A stretch of DNA of 64,000 nucleotides from a virus: IMG/VR virus record IMGVR_UViG_3300046318_000439, positions 1-64,000 of that record. One strand, 5' to 3'. The notes under the pieces were generated by a model. That model saw only the letters and a program-made list of their open reading frames with translations, searched no databases and was not told the origin of the DNA. Below are positions 17,201 through 24,800 of this stretch, piece by piece (position 1 is the stretch's first letter; every line of letters starts with the position of its first letter). Made by a program: the position numbers and the translations under genes.

Positions 17201-18700
17201 AAATTTAGGGCTTGATATTGTATATTCTAAAACTGATGTATCATCTGCAATACCAGCTGGTTCTATTGTTGTGTGTTTTGTAAGCTCGGATGTTATATGA
17301 TCATACGACACGTATCCAGTATTGCTAGCAGGCTTAGTTGTAAATGAATTAGTAGATGGATTATAATCTAAATGAGGATATCCTGTAAATGTACCACCTA
17401 CTTCAAATGAATACATTCCAGGACCAGCATAACTTCCGCCTCCTAATGATGTGCCACTAAGAAGTGCGTAAAACTTAGCATCTGTAGGGTTGTGTTCAAA
17501 TCCATGAACACGTACGTATTTGGTGTTGCTGTTTGTAACAACTTGACCTTCGCTTGTCCATGTAGTGCCATCAAAAGATTGTAAAGATACTCCACCTGTT
17601 GCTGGATCCGTATAGCAAGCATAAAGTTTGTTGTTATATACAAGCAGATGACAATCTGGTCTTACGGCAGCGCCAGACACTAATGTGTATTGAATAAGAC
17701 TACCACCAGCAATTGTATCTAAGCTATTCAAGCTCCATATCTTAAGATCAAAACCGCTAGTAGCATTATTAAAAATAACTGGGAAATATATACGTACCCC
17801 ATATGCTGCACCAGCACTAGCGCGAACAGGATAATTGTGTTGAGTGTTTGTTGATGGGTTGAATGAAGGGTCAGCTAGATTATATGTTCCTAGATTAACT
17901 TCACCAGTAAATGATAGCGAACTTTGAGTATACGTTCTAGTGAACACATCCCAATCTGATCCATTAGCTGTAATATAGAAACAATGGAAACGATTACTAT
18001 TACCTTTAATAATACCACCTGGCATATAATTCTTTGCACTAGTAGTTGGTAGAGTTACGTCATTGTGTGAGTTATGAGCGCCACCAATACTTGGTGTGTG
18101 TATACGAGCAAGAACGCTTGCGTAATCGGTACCCATCACTGCAATTCGCGAATTGATCATGTAACCATATGCTTTATCCTCTGGATTGATGTATCCTCTT
18201 GCAGACATTGTTTGTCTGCCATTTTCATAAGTTGGATAAAATAACGGTAAGTGTTTGTGGTATTGATAATAATCCCACTCAGAACTATTCTCACCTAGAT
18301 ATGCTCTGTCCCAATAAAAGGCATCATCATCTGTAGCTGGAGCCAATGAGCCAAGATGGCCAAAGAAGAATGCATCTCTTTCAACAGTAGCTGTTATATC
18401 ATTAACGCCAGCACCGACGTTTTCAATTGAAGAGCCGTGATATTTTGTAGAGGTACCTTCCCATACTTCTTGTATGAAAGGAACAGTTCCTTCCATTTGA
18501 ATTGTTGGCTGACTATTTAATATTGAAAGAGCGTTGTTCCACTGGTAAGGCTTAATTGCAGCGCCAAGTGTGTCATTGTTACTATTAACAGGCACATAGT
18601 AAAACCAATGGCCGCTAGTACTAATACCGCTAGTTGCTGGTATATTTAAATATTCACTGCTTGTCAGTGATACTTCTCTAACAGTATTTGCTATAGACAT
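14213..18700 (-). CDS. Large tail protein with repeat propeller and cupredoxin-like domain
   Basis: 1495 residues. The first ~350 residues form a unique domain (SLTSSEYLNIPATSG, WDYYQYHKHLPLFYPTYENG). Residues ~560-960 carry repeats about 55 long with motifs like VDIDSNGNMYAVG, VDADEYVLAGSVG and NSTGVHVVGYTT, which read as an SBBP-like beta-propeller. Residues ~1015-1125 look like a cupredoxin: LTLARGGTYTFTM, then HPFWI, then YYRCGSHSGMGG. His, Cys, His and Met ligands are all present with C-x2-H-x2-M spacing as in amicyanin. The last ~330 residues hold a second set of propeller-type repeats (ASDGTIYAIGQTSG, LANGKIAYTGRTSG). Probably a large tail or fibre-base protein. Copper binding is an inference from the ligand pattern. 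Confidence 0.72.
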   Translation of the reverse strand: MSIANTVREVSLTSSEYLNIPATSGISTSGHWFYYVPVNSNNDTLGAAIKPYQWNNALSILNSQPTIQMEGTVPFIQEVWEGTSTKYHGSSIENVGAGVNDITATVERDAFFFGHLGSLAPATDDDAFYWDRAYLGENSSEWDYYQYHKHLPLFYPTYENGRQTMSARGYINPEDKAYGYMINSRIAVMGTDYASVLARIHTPSIGGAHNSHNDVTLPTTSAKNYMPGGIIKGNSNRFHCFYITANGSDWDVFTRTYTQSSLSFTGEVNLGTYNLADPSFNPSTNTQHNYPVRASAGAAYGVRIYFPVIFNNATSGFDLKIWSLNSLDTIAGGSLIQYTLVSGAAVRPDCHLLVYNNKLYACYTDPATGGVSLQSFDGTTWTSEGQVVTNSNTKYVRVHGFEHNPTDAKFYALLSGTSLGGGSYAGPGMYSFEVGGTFTGYPHLDYNPSTNSFTTKPASNTGYVSYDHITSELTKHTTIEPAGIADDTSVLEYTISSPKFINRKESILGGEEFYYQGIELTDGRRVAVGRITQAANGFDTSSTSGDLLVSVFPNTNEEPYHFAWGGAGDDYITGVFESPTSRKLWLTGYTKSELVEKKDMKVHGFVRNFTDGSNQMDFVDVAIDSNGNMYAVGNHDAGYIILMKFNANYELVWQTSFDGGALGVDTAYSLVADTAEEHVFIAGKTTNAGEGGSDALLIKANCATGRLEFAAVYGSAGEEYASSIALTRKAGTDFFTLSVVSGTSTIFVVTDHDGVVLEQNSVSNLVVNRLRRDTNNSNGGQFLFAGNNGAGTPSMKFGMGVIDDSDRMIKWVQTYTDGTACYARDIDIVDADEYVLAGSVGTSGYAMRFQITESSGTYTLTKTWANKIATTAFNSLAVNSTGVHVVGYTTASGVTNMAMDDGFVAKYSLAGTLLWQNAFGHDMDERLVAVRKDPSGENIVSVGWSESHSFGRDAVLFRCWTGGFGTGLYHIEGNPGVPYIYQATSLTGSSGTGDPSSQTAPSDIVASLVQTGGIYTPFTGTSYTVTNSGTNNYVFNGGDLVNAQDPTLTLARGGTYTFTMAYTGSHPFWIKSVNTVGSAGAYNEGVTNNGATAGVTLTFTVPHDAPDILYYRCGSHSGMGGTINIIENPSLSNDFQTNDYGFTANIYDGSYGPSGVFMFWLGYIDLDSIQTYLNSEHYLTNRLNGIKLNYTSDIFQFYQVGTVGDGTADDGNIFGYDIIEASDGTIYAIGQTSGDVSKTNTGTSGVYDYIIFEFDPVNETFDYYQNGTSLDEETYALCELANGKIAYTGRTSGNLGGTNQGGYDVFLGIFDPTTETSSYYNIGSGLDDKGVNVHDLGANTLAVVYSSYGALGNQTNTGTEDIGVVLFNYSTGTWGTAYQTGSTSSEFFEQNGKPSVLMDDNEHICIVCSSAGSFSDDQQTYGLLDMCLGILNLTTGTWTKYQVGSGATDFTSSVHAVGERLIITGYSRATFADSTINGTMIEFDASYGFGGKTAA

Positions 18701-18861
18701 CTACATACCTTTTCGTAATACAATCTACTAGACATTATGCTCATCACCAACCACATGAACCACATTTGTCCAGTTACTTGTCCAGACCCACATACTGGAG
18801 ATAAATTAATATATTCAAAAACAGCAAAACAAAGTAAAAGAGGAGCCCATACCCACTTCAT
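18691..18861 (-). CDS. Very small membrane protein (two hydrophobic segments)
   Basis: 56 residues if started at the ATG at 18861, which overlaps the TGA of the methyltransferase-like gene as ATGA. Upstream in-frame ATGs at 18888 and 18915 lie inside that gene and are less likely. Two hydrophobic stretches, WAPLLLCFAVFEYI and MWFMWLVMSIM, are joined by a short loop (CGSGQVTG), with a basic C-terminus. Size and hairpin topology would allow a holin-like or accessory membrane role, but nothing in the sequence proves it. It overlaps the start of the next structural gene by ten bases. Confidence 0.55.
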   Translation of the reverse strand: MKWVWAPLLLCFAVFEYINLSPVCGSGQVTGQMWFMWLVMSIMSSRLYYEKVCRCL

Positions 18862-19490
18862 ACTGCCTCGCCTAATCCATTCAACCATGTGTGGTTTGCG
18901 TTTAGTGTTCTCCACTCTTCTAATGTTTTTTGTTCAAAAGGAGGCAAAGCGTTTGTGTCGACTAGATGGATGATGTTGCTTTTTGGTACTGATGGGTTTA
19001 GTATACCTTCAATATTATTAAATATTCCGGTATATGAGTCATGAGAAGTTAGTACATCTTCTGTGATAACATAATCAAACCACATTGCTCCAGTTGCGTT
19101 TCTTGTCTTTGTTACAAACTGCGCTTCAGTTAATGATACATCGTGAATAGCAAACTTTACTTTTTCTTTATTTTTAATTGTGTGTATATATCGAGAGCTA
19201 TCACATCCCCATACATTCATGCCTAACGTTTTCAACGCTTCCATTAAGAACCCTAATGCACAACCTCCAACAAATATATCGGAGCCTTCTGGAATGTTGC
19301 AGTTTGTTACAATATTTTGAGCACGTACATTAAATAACTGATCATCTTCAAAAAATAGACGTGAGTATGTAATATCTACTTCAGCACAACGACAGTTGTG
19401 AGCCCTAGCAGCTCCACAACCACGCTGTCTATAGTATTGTCTCCAGTAAGCTTTTTCGAACCCTGCTTTATCCCACGTATACAAGAGCAT
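18858..19490 (-). CDS. SAM-dependent methyltransferase-like protein
   Basis: 210 residues from the ATG at 19490, one base beyond the TAA of the preceding gene. An earlier in-frame ATG at 19550 is inside that gene. It contains a class I methyltransferase-like glycine motif (DIFVGGCALGFLMEAL, then NVWGCDSS) and an acidic strand later (FDYVITEDVLTS) in the place of motif IV. The N-terminus is rich in Arg, Tyr and Cys (YWRQYYRQRGCG), and several Cys residues (CGAARAHNCRC) could bind metal. The substrate is not evident. It may act on a glycan, a small sugar precursor or a protein. It sits between tail genes rather than with the sugar enzymes. Confidence 0.55.
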   Translation of the reverse strand: MLLYTWDKAGFEKAYWRQYYRQRGCGAARAHNCRCAEVDITYSRLFFEDDQLFNVRAQNIVTNCNIPEGSDIFVGGCALGFLMEALKTLGMNVWGCDSSRYIHTIKNKEKVKFAIHDVSLTEAQFVTKTRNATGAMWFDYVITEDVLTSHDSYTGIFNNIEGILNPSVPKSNIIHLVDTNALPPFEQKTLEEWRTLNANHTWLNGLGEAV

Positions 19491-19491
19491 G

Positions 19492-19860
19492 TTATGTTCC
19501 TGAGATTGGTGTACCTGGCTTAAACAAGAAGTCAGTTGAATTAATCGCAAATCCCAAAAACACTGTTCTTACTGTCGATGTTGGTGTTGGAGGTGAACTT
19601 GTAATACTTCCATTTGCTGCTAAGAAATATGGCGAGCCTGCACTGAGTGATGTAAACCCAGGAACAACTCCTGATGCGTAATATATGCCGTTTTGTTTAA
19701 GCAAGATCGCATTCAGTTGCACTGCGCTGTCTCCACTAGATGCGTCTGTGCATGAATTTGATCCACTTATTCTAACAACTTTACCATCTGTACCCCCAGT
19801 GAGACTTGGTACAGTAATTGCTGTATCTGTGACTGTGCTTGTTGATTTAACAAAAGTCAT
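19492..19860 (-). CDS. Small tail-associated protein
   Basis: 122 residues, beta-rich, Ser/Thr/Gly-rich and without transmembrane segment. Motif GKVVRISGSNSC, then LLKQNGIYYASGVVPGFTSLSAGSPYFLAANGSI, resembles small domains found at the ends of phage fibres and capsid decoration proteins (a surface beta-barrel with SAGSPYFL-type turn). Two bases separate it from the gene before and one from the gene after. Likely a virion or fibre component. Confidence 0.55.
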   Translation of the reverse strand: MTFVKSTSTVTDTAITVPSLTGGTDGKVVRISGSNSCTDASSGDSAVQLNAILLKQNGIYYASGVVPGFTSLSAGSPYFLAANGSITSSPPTPTSTVRTVFLGFAINSTDFLFKPGTPISGT

Positions 19861-19861
19861 A

Positions 19862-20815
19862 TTAAACTCCTACCCTTGAAACTTCTAAAAATGAACTACT
19901 TGTAGCTGTACCAACAGCTCCAGAATTGCTTGCAAACAACTCAATGTAGTCTCCTACACTGAATGTAAATATTTCATCGATTATTGCCGTTTGATTAGCA
20001 TTCATGGTAACACTTGTTACAGTAGTTGTAATGTTTTTCTTTATTGTAAATGTGTATGAATTATCACTTCCAGCTGTACTAGTTATAATTGCTCCCTTGA
20101 GTCTAAAATAACCAGTAGATCCAAACGTAATTCTTGTCGGTGTACCTATATCCCAGTATGTGGCCCCATCAGCGTTCGCATTTGCGTCGTACGCAGGCGT
20201 TGTCCATATAATCGCTGTTGGTGTACTGGTCATTGATACAGCACCGCTTAAAGCTGTTCTAATCCCGCTAAATGAATCACCTTGTGATACACCTTGGCCA
20301 AATGTAAGACCAAGACGTACTATTTCAATAACACTATTTACTAATAACGTACCGACGTTATCTGATTCATTGGCTAAAATTTCAATATAGTCGCCAGCAG
20401 CCAATTCAATAATCTCATCATACGTCACCGCTTGATTGGCAGCTATTGTTTCTGATGATAAAATAGTAGTACCATTCTTTCGTACTTTTATAGTGTAAGA
20501 ACTACCAGCTCCACTAGGACCAGCATATATTGTCGTCTTTACATTATAATATGCATTATCTGGAACTGTTAGTTTAGTTGCATCAGCAGTTGTAAAATAA
20601 TTGCCAACATCAAAAGACTCAACATCCCAATCGATAGGGACGTCAGTAGATGTTAAATAAATTGGTGCGTCTGTGTATACTTTAGCTCCACTAAAAAGAC
20701 GATTAGTGGTACCAATAACAACGCTCCACTTGACGCCATCATACTTCCATAGTACTGCATTTGGATCAGTGTATGTGTCGCCAGTTGTAGGGGAAGAAGG
20801 AAAGTTAAGTGCCAT
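19862..20815 (-). CDS. Tail protein with FPSSP cassette and duplicated beta domain
   Basis: 317 residues. The N-terminal cassette MALNFPSSPTTGDTYTD...WKYDGVKWSVV is shared with the genes at 10849 and 13687. It is followed by two related ~130-residue domains, each with the pattern TVPDNAYYNVKTTIYAG / YTIKVRKNGTTI / NQAVTYDEIIELAAGDYIEI and its copy TGYFRLKGAIITS / YTFTIKKNITT / NQTAIIDEIFTFSVGDYIEL. These are C1q/TNF-like jelly-roll features and suggest trimeric head domains. Likely a tail fibre or receptor-binding protein. Confidence 0.68.
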   Translation of the reverse strand: MALNFPSSPTTGDTYTDPNAVLWKYDGVKWSVVIGTTNRLFSGAKVYTDAPIYLTSTDVPIDWDVESFDVGNYFTTADATKLTVPDNAYYNVKTTIYAGPSGAGSSYTIKVRKNGTTILSSETIAANQAVTYDEIIELAAGDYIEILANESDNVGTLLVNSVIEIVRLGLTFGQGVSQGDSFSGIRTALSGAVSMTSTPTAIIWTTPAYDANANADGATYWDIGTPTRITFGSTGYFRLKGAIITSTAGSDNSYTFTIKKNITTTVTSVTMNANQTAIIDEIFTFSVGDYIELFASNSGAVGTATSSSFLEVSRVGV

Positions 20816-20826
20816 ATGTGTATTTA

Positions 20827-21519
20827 TTAGTTAATATTATAATCTCTTGATCTAAAATTAGGAGAAACCATTGTACATCCAGAGCCATGTCTCAACAAAA
20901 AGTCAGCACTGTTTGATCCACTTGCGGTTGTAATCTGAAAACCAACTTTAACAATTAAAAATTCATTATTTAATCTTACAGCTGGTGCTGCCCATGTTAC
21001 AGTTGAAGCGCGCGTTGTGGTTGTTGTTGGGGCCGATGCAATCGTTCCAGCTTGCATAGCTCCAGTCAATTCTGTTACGTTAGAAAAGGCAGTGCCGTTC
21101 CGAGTCCCTTTAAACACTCTCAAATTGATACGACCAGCTCCAGTAGCAGCGGCTGTCACGGATATTAAGTTAAATGTAAAGATCCAGTTTCCTGCAGGAA
21201 ATACGCCATTGTATTCATATAAGGAACAAATTGATCCTGTGTGGTATAATAATGTAGGTGGCGTATATGTTGCGGTAGCTGCAAACGAACCTGTTGCTGT
21301 CGGAGCAGTGGTATTAGGAACAACAGTAGTTGAAAAAGCAGCTACTTCAGATCCTTGTACTAAATCACGATAGTTGTTAGCTGCTGTTTTAGCAACTGTC
21401 CAACCAGAAGCAGAAGTTGCTTGTGCTGGTGCAGTTGCGTTAGATGGGTCCCACCAAAGAATATTCGCTGGAGACCCACCTGTAGCAACTTGTCTTAAGG
21501 TCCATGTTTTAACTGCCAT
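20827..21519 (-). CDS. Putative virion structural protein
   Basis: 230 residues, beta-rich. MAVKTWTLRQVATGG and SGWTVAKTAANNYRDLVQGSEVAAFS at the N-terminus, then alternating beta strands (NWIFTFNLISVTAAATG-type) and a C-terminus FRSRDYNIN. I do not recognise a named family. Its start overlaps the cysteine-cluster protein by 11 bases, so the two are probably translated together. Confidence 0.5.
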   Translation of the reverse strand: MAVKTWTLRQVATGGSPANILWWDPSNATAPAQATSASGWTVAKTAANNYRDLVQGSEVAAFSTTVVPNTTAPTATGSFAATATYTPPTLLYHTGSICSLYEYNGVFPAGNWIFTFNLISVTAAATGAGRINLRVFKGTRNGTAFSNVTELTGAMQAGTIASAPTTTTTRASTVTWAAPAVRLNNEFLIVKVGFQITTASGSNSADFLLRHGSGCTMVSPNFRSRDYNIN

Positions 21520-21880
21520 CCGTCACAACCTCAAATTTAAAAGCACAATCTGGATAATCTTGAATATGCTCTGGTATGGTTGGCCATACGTTGCAACCAT
21601 TCTTGTAATATAAAGTATCACGTCCTACACATCCAGCTAAGCCATCTTCCATCCATCTAAAATACGCACACTTGCCAGGCACTACTGGCTCTATGCCAGG
21701 AGCATTTCCATTTCCATCAACATCTTTAAAAATGTTTTCTATATCATCACAGCAGTTTCCACATCTATTACATCGACCAGTTCTACGTAGTTGCAGCCCT
21801 TCTTCATTTTGAAAAATAACTTCACCATCAGAATTCTGATCGACGTTGTTAGGAAAACCTACTGGGTAAATTGGTATCAT
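21509..21880 (-). CDS. Cysteine-cluster protein, YkgJ-like
   Basis: 123 residues with C37-x2-C40-G-x-C43-C44, followed by four more cysteines in GKCAYF, AGCVGR, NGCNVW and PDCAFKF. CxxCGxCC plus later C...Y...C...YPxC is the pattern of the YkgJ-type putative Zn/Fe-chelating domain. It is a longer paralogue of the protein at 13386-13685. Both end by overlapping the following structural gene by 11 bases. Role unknown; it may carry a metal centre in the particle or modify its structural neighbour. Confidence 0.68.
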   Translation of the reverse strand: MIPIYPVGFPNNVDQNSDGEVIFQNEEGLQLRRTGRCNRCGNCCDDIENIFKDVDGNGNAPGIEPVVPGKCAYFRWMEDGLAGCVGRDTLYYKNGCNVWPTIPEHIQDYPDCAFKFEVVTDGS

Positions 21881-21884
21881 ATTA

Positions 21885-24800
21885 TTAGAATGTTAAACTT
21901 ACTGAAAATTCGTTGACTGTGCCAGATACGGCAGTTGTTTCTAACCACACAAAGTTACCAGCTGGAATAGACGCGCTAGCAATAGTGGCAGCTGTACCTG
22001 TTGTAGTGCTTGTCACTGTAGCAGCAGAAACAGCTGCTGTACCAGTTGAACTTCTATCAGAAGCATAGCGTATGGTATATGTTACAGATGGAGTAGCAGA
22101 GCCTCGTAATACAGCTCTAACTTCCGAAAGCGTTATTGCATCCACAGCATAGAAGAATGTAATATCTTCAGCTGATGTTGGATCCATTACTGATAATGAT
22201 TTTGGAGATGCAGAACCGGCGGTACCGACAGAACCAGTAAAACCAACAGAACCAGTAAATCCAGCAGATCCAGTAAAGCCAGTTCCCTCACTACCTGTGA
22301 ATCCAACTGAACCAGTAAAGCCAGTACTGCCAGCAGAGCCAGTGAAGCCAGAACCTGCTGAACCAGTATATCCAAGTATACCTTGGTTGGCTAGTTCTAC
22401 CCACTGCGAACTTGTTCCATCATTGAAGTATATGAATTGTGTACCATTATCATCAATCCACAAATCTCCATTCAGCGGCGAAGAAGGAGCAGTGGAAGAG
22501 AATGTCACGTTTACACCACCGGCAGATCCAGTGAAGCCAGAACCTTGACTACCAGTGAATCCAGCAGAACCAGTAAAGCCAACAGAGCCTGTGAATCCAG
22601 CAGAACCAGTGAATCCAGCAGAACCAGTAAAGCCTACACCTTGACTACCTGTGAAGCCAGTAGAACCAGCAAATCCAGTATCACCTTGGCTACCTGTAAA
22701 GCCTACACCTTGACTACCTGTGAATCCAACAGAGCCAGTAAAGCCAGTATCGCCTCGACTTCCCGTGAAACCTATATTACCTTGACTACCTGTGAATCCA
22801 ACAGAGCCAGTAAATCCAGTATCACCTTGACTTCCTATAAAACCAGTATTGCCTTGACTACCAGTAAATCCTATATCTCCCTGACTACCAGTAAAGCCAA
22901 CAGAACCAGTAAAGCCTACGTCGCCTTTAGACCCAGTAAAGCCTACATCGCCTTTAGAGCCAGTAAATCCTATATCTCCCTGACTACCAGTAAAGCCAAC
23001 AGAACCAGTAAAGCCTACGTCGCCTTTAGAACCAGTAAAACCTATATTACCTTGAGAGCCAGTGAAGCCTGTATCTCCACGACTACCGGTAAAGCCTTGA
23101 CTACCAGTGAAACCTATATCGCCTTTGGATCCAGTAAATCCAGTATCTCCACGACTACCGGTAAAGCCTTGACTGCCAGTAAAGCCGATGTCGCCTTGGC
23201 TACCAGTAAAGCCTGTATCACCACGACTACCGGTGAAGCCTTGTGAGCCTGTAAAGCCTATATCACCTTGAGATCCAGTAAAGCCTTGACTGCCAGTAAA
23301 GCCTATATCACCTTGACTACCAGTGAATCCACGACTACCAGTATATCCAACAAAAGTACCAACGTCACTCCATGCAGATCCATCCCATATCCAAAGATTA
23401 CCGGTATCGGATGTTACGTAAGCATCTCCGGCTGTATTGCCGCTAGAAGGTAAATTGCTAGATGTTGCTACAACACCTTTTACTGTAATTGAAGTTCCAT
23501 CATTACCACGACTACCAGTAAACCCTTGTGAGCCAGTAAATCCAGTATCCCCTTGGCTACCAGTAAATCCAGTATCGCCTCTAGAACCAGTAAAACCAAT
23601 ATCGCCTTGACTGCCAGTGAACCCTTGGCTACCAGTAAATCCAGTATCGCCTCTAGAACCAGTAAAACCTATATCACCTTGAGAGCCAGTGAACCCTTGA
23701 CTACCAGTATAGCCGATGTCACCCTTACTTCCAGTAAAACCAATATCTCCCTGACTACCAGTAAAGCCTTGACTGCCAGTATAACCAATATCTCCCTTTG
23801 AGCCAGTGAAACCAAGGTCGCCTTGAGAACCAGTAAAGCCTGTGTCTCCACGACTACCAACGAATCCAGTATCGCCTTTAGAACCAGTAAAACCTATATT
23901 ACCTTGAGAGCCGGTGAAGCCAACGACACCTTGCGATCCAGTATAACCCTGACTACCAGTAAAGCCTATGTCACCTTGACTACCAGTAAAGCCAAGGTCT
24001 CCTTTAGAACCAGTATATCCAATTATACCAGCGTTTGTCAACTCTACCCACTGACTGCTAGTGCCATCGTTAAAGTACCAATACTGAACTCCGGTTGTGG
24101 AGTCTACCCACACATCGTTTTCGTTCGGTGATACTGGAGGAGTACTTTGGAAGTATGTCATCACAGCACCACGGCTACCAGTAAAGCCTATGTCACCTTG
24201 GCTACCAGTAAAGCCTTGTGATCCAGTATAACCTATATCACCACGGCTACCAGTAAATCCAGTATCACCCCTAGAGCCTGTGTACCCTATATCGCCTTGA
24301 CTACCAGTGAATCCTATATCGCCTTTGGATCCTGTGAATCCAGTATCACCACGACTACCAGTATAACCCACATCGCCCTTGTCGCCAGTACGTGCAAAAG
24401 AGATGAATATATCTTCATTATTACTAAATGATGTTGCAGAACCAGCAATGTAATTACAACTTACCTCAAAGTAACCTGTTTGTTCTGTAATTGATGAAAT
24501 GGTGAATAAGGCAAAGTCATTGCTATCCTGCTTATTAGATATTCTAAAATGACCTTTGATTGTGCTTGTGCTGTCATCGATCGTACGCAGATATTGTTGT
24601 ATATCAAAAGCCCCATCACTTTCATCATCGATGTATAAAGTTGTAGCAAGAGATATATCTGCATTGTTAAACTTTAGATAACCGCTTGTCGGGTCACTGC
24701 CTGTCGTATCAGTACTAAACGTGTAGTCAAAAGAAGCACCACCGAAGCCACCTTGGCTACCAGTAAATCCTAAAGAGCCTGTGAAGCCAAAAGAACCAGT

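Noticed and set aside
18691-18915. Longer start (18915) of the small membrane protein
   Set aside because: It would lie well inside the methyltransferase-like gene; the ATGA overlap at 18861 is the usual arrangement in this window.
20821-20828. AATAAATA on the minus strand before the gene at 19862-20815
   Set aside because: Also six bases from the ATG, giving an unusable leader. Not called as promoter.
22437-23246. Long plus-strand frame opposite the collagen-like gene (269 residues, Ser/Thr/Ala repeats)
   Set aside because: It is the antisense of the Gly-X-Y repeats. Its regular low-complexity composition comes from the repeat; no ribosome-binding site or promoter was found.
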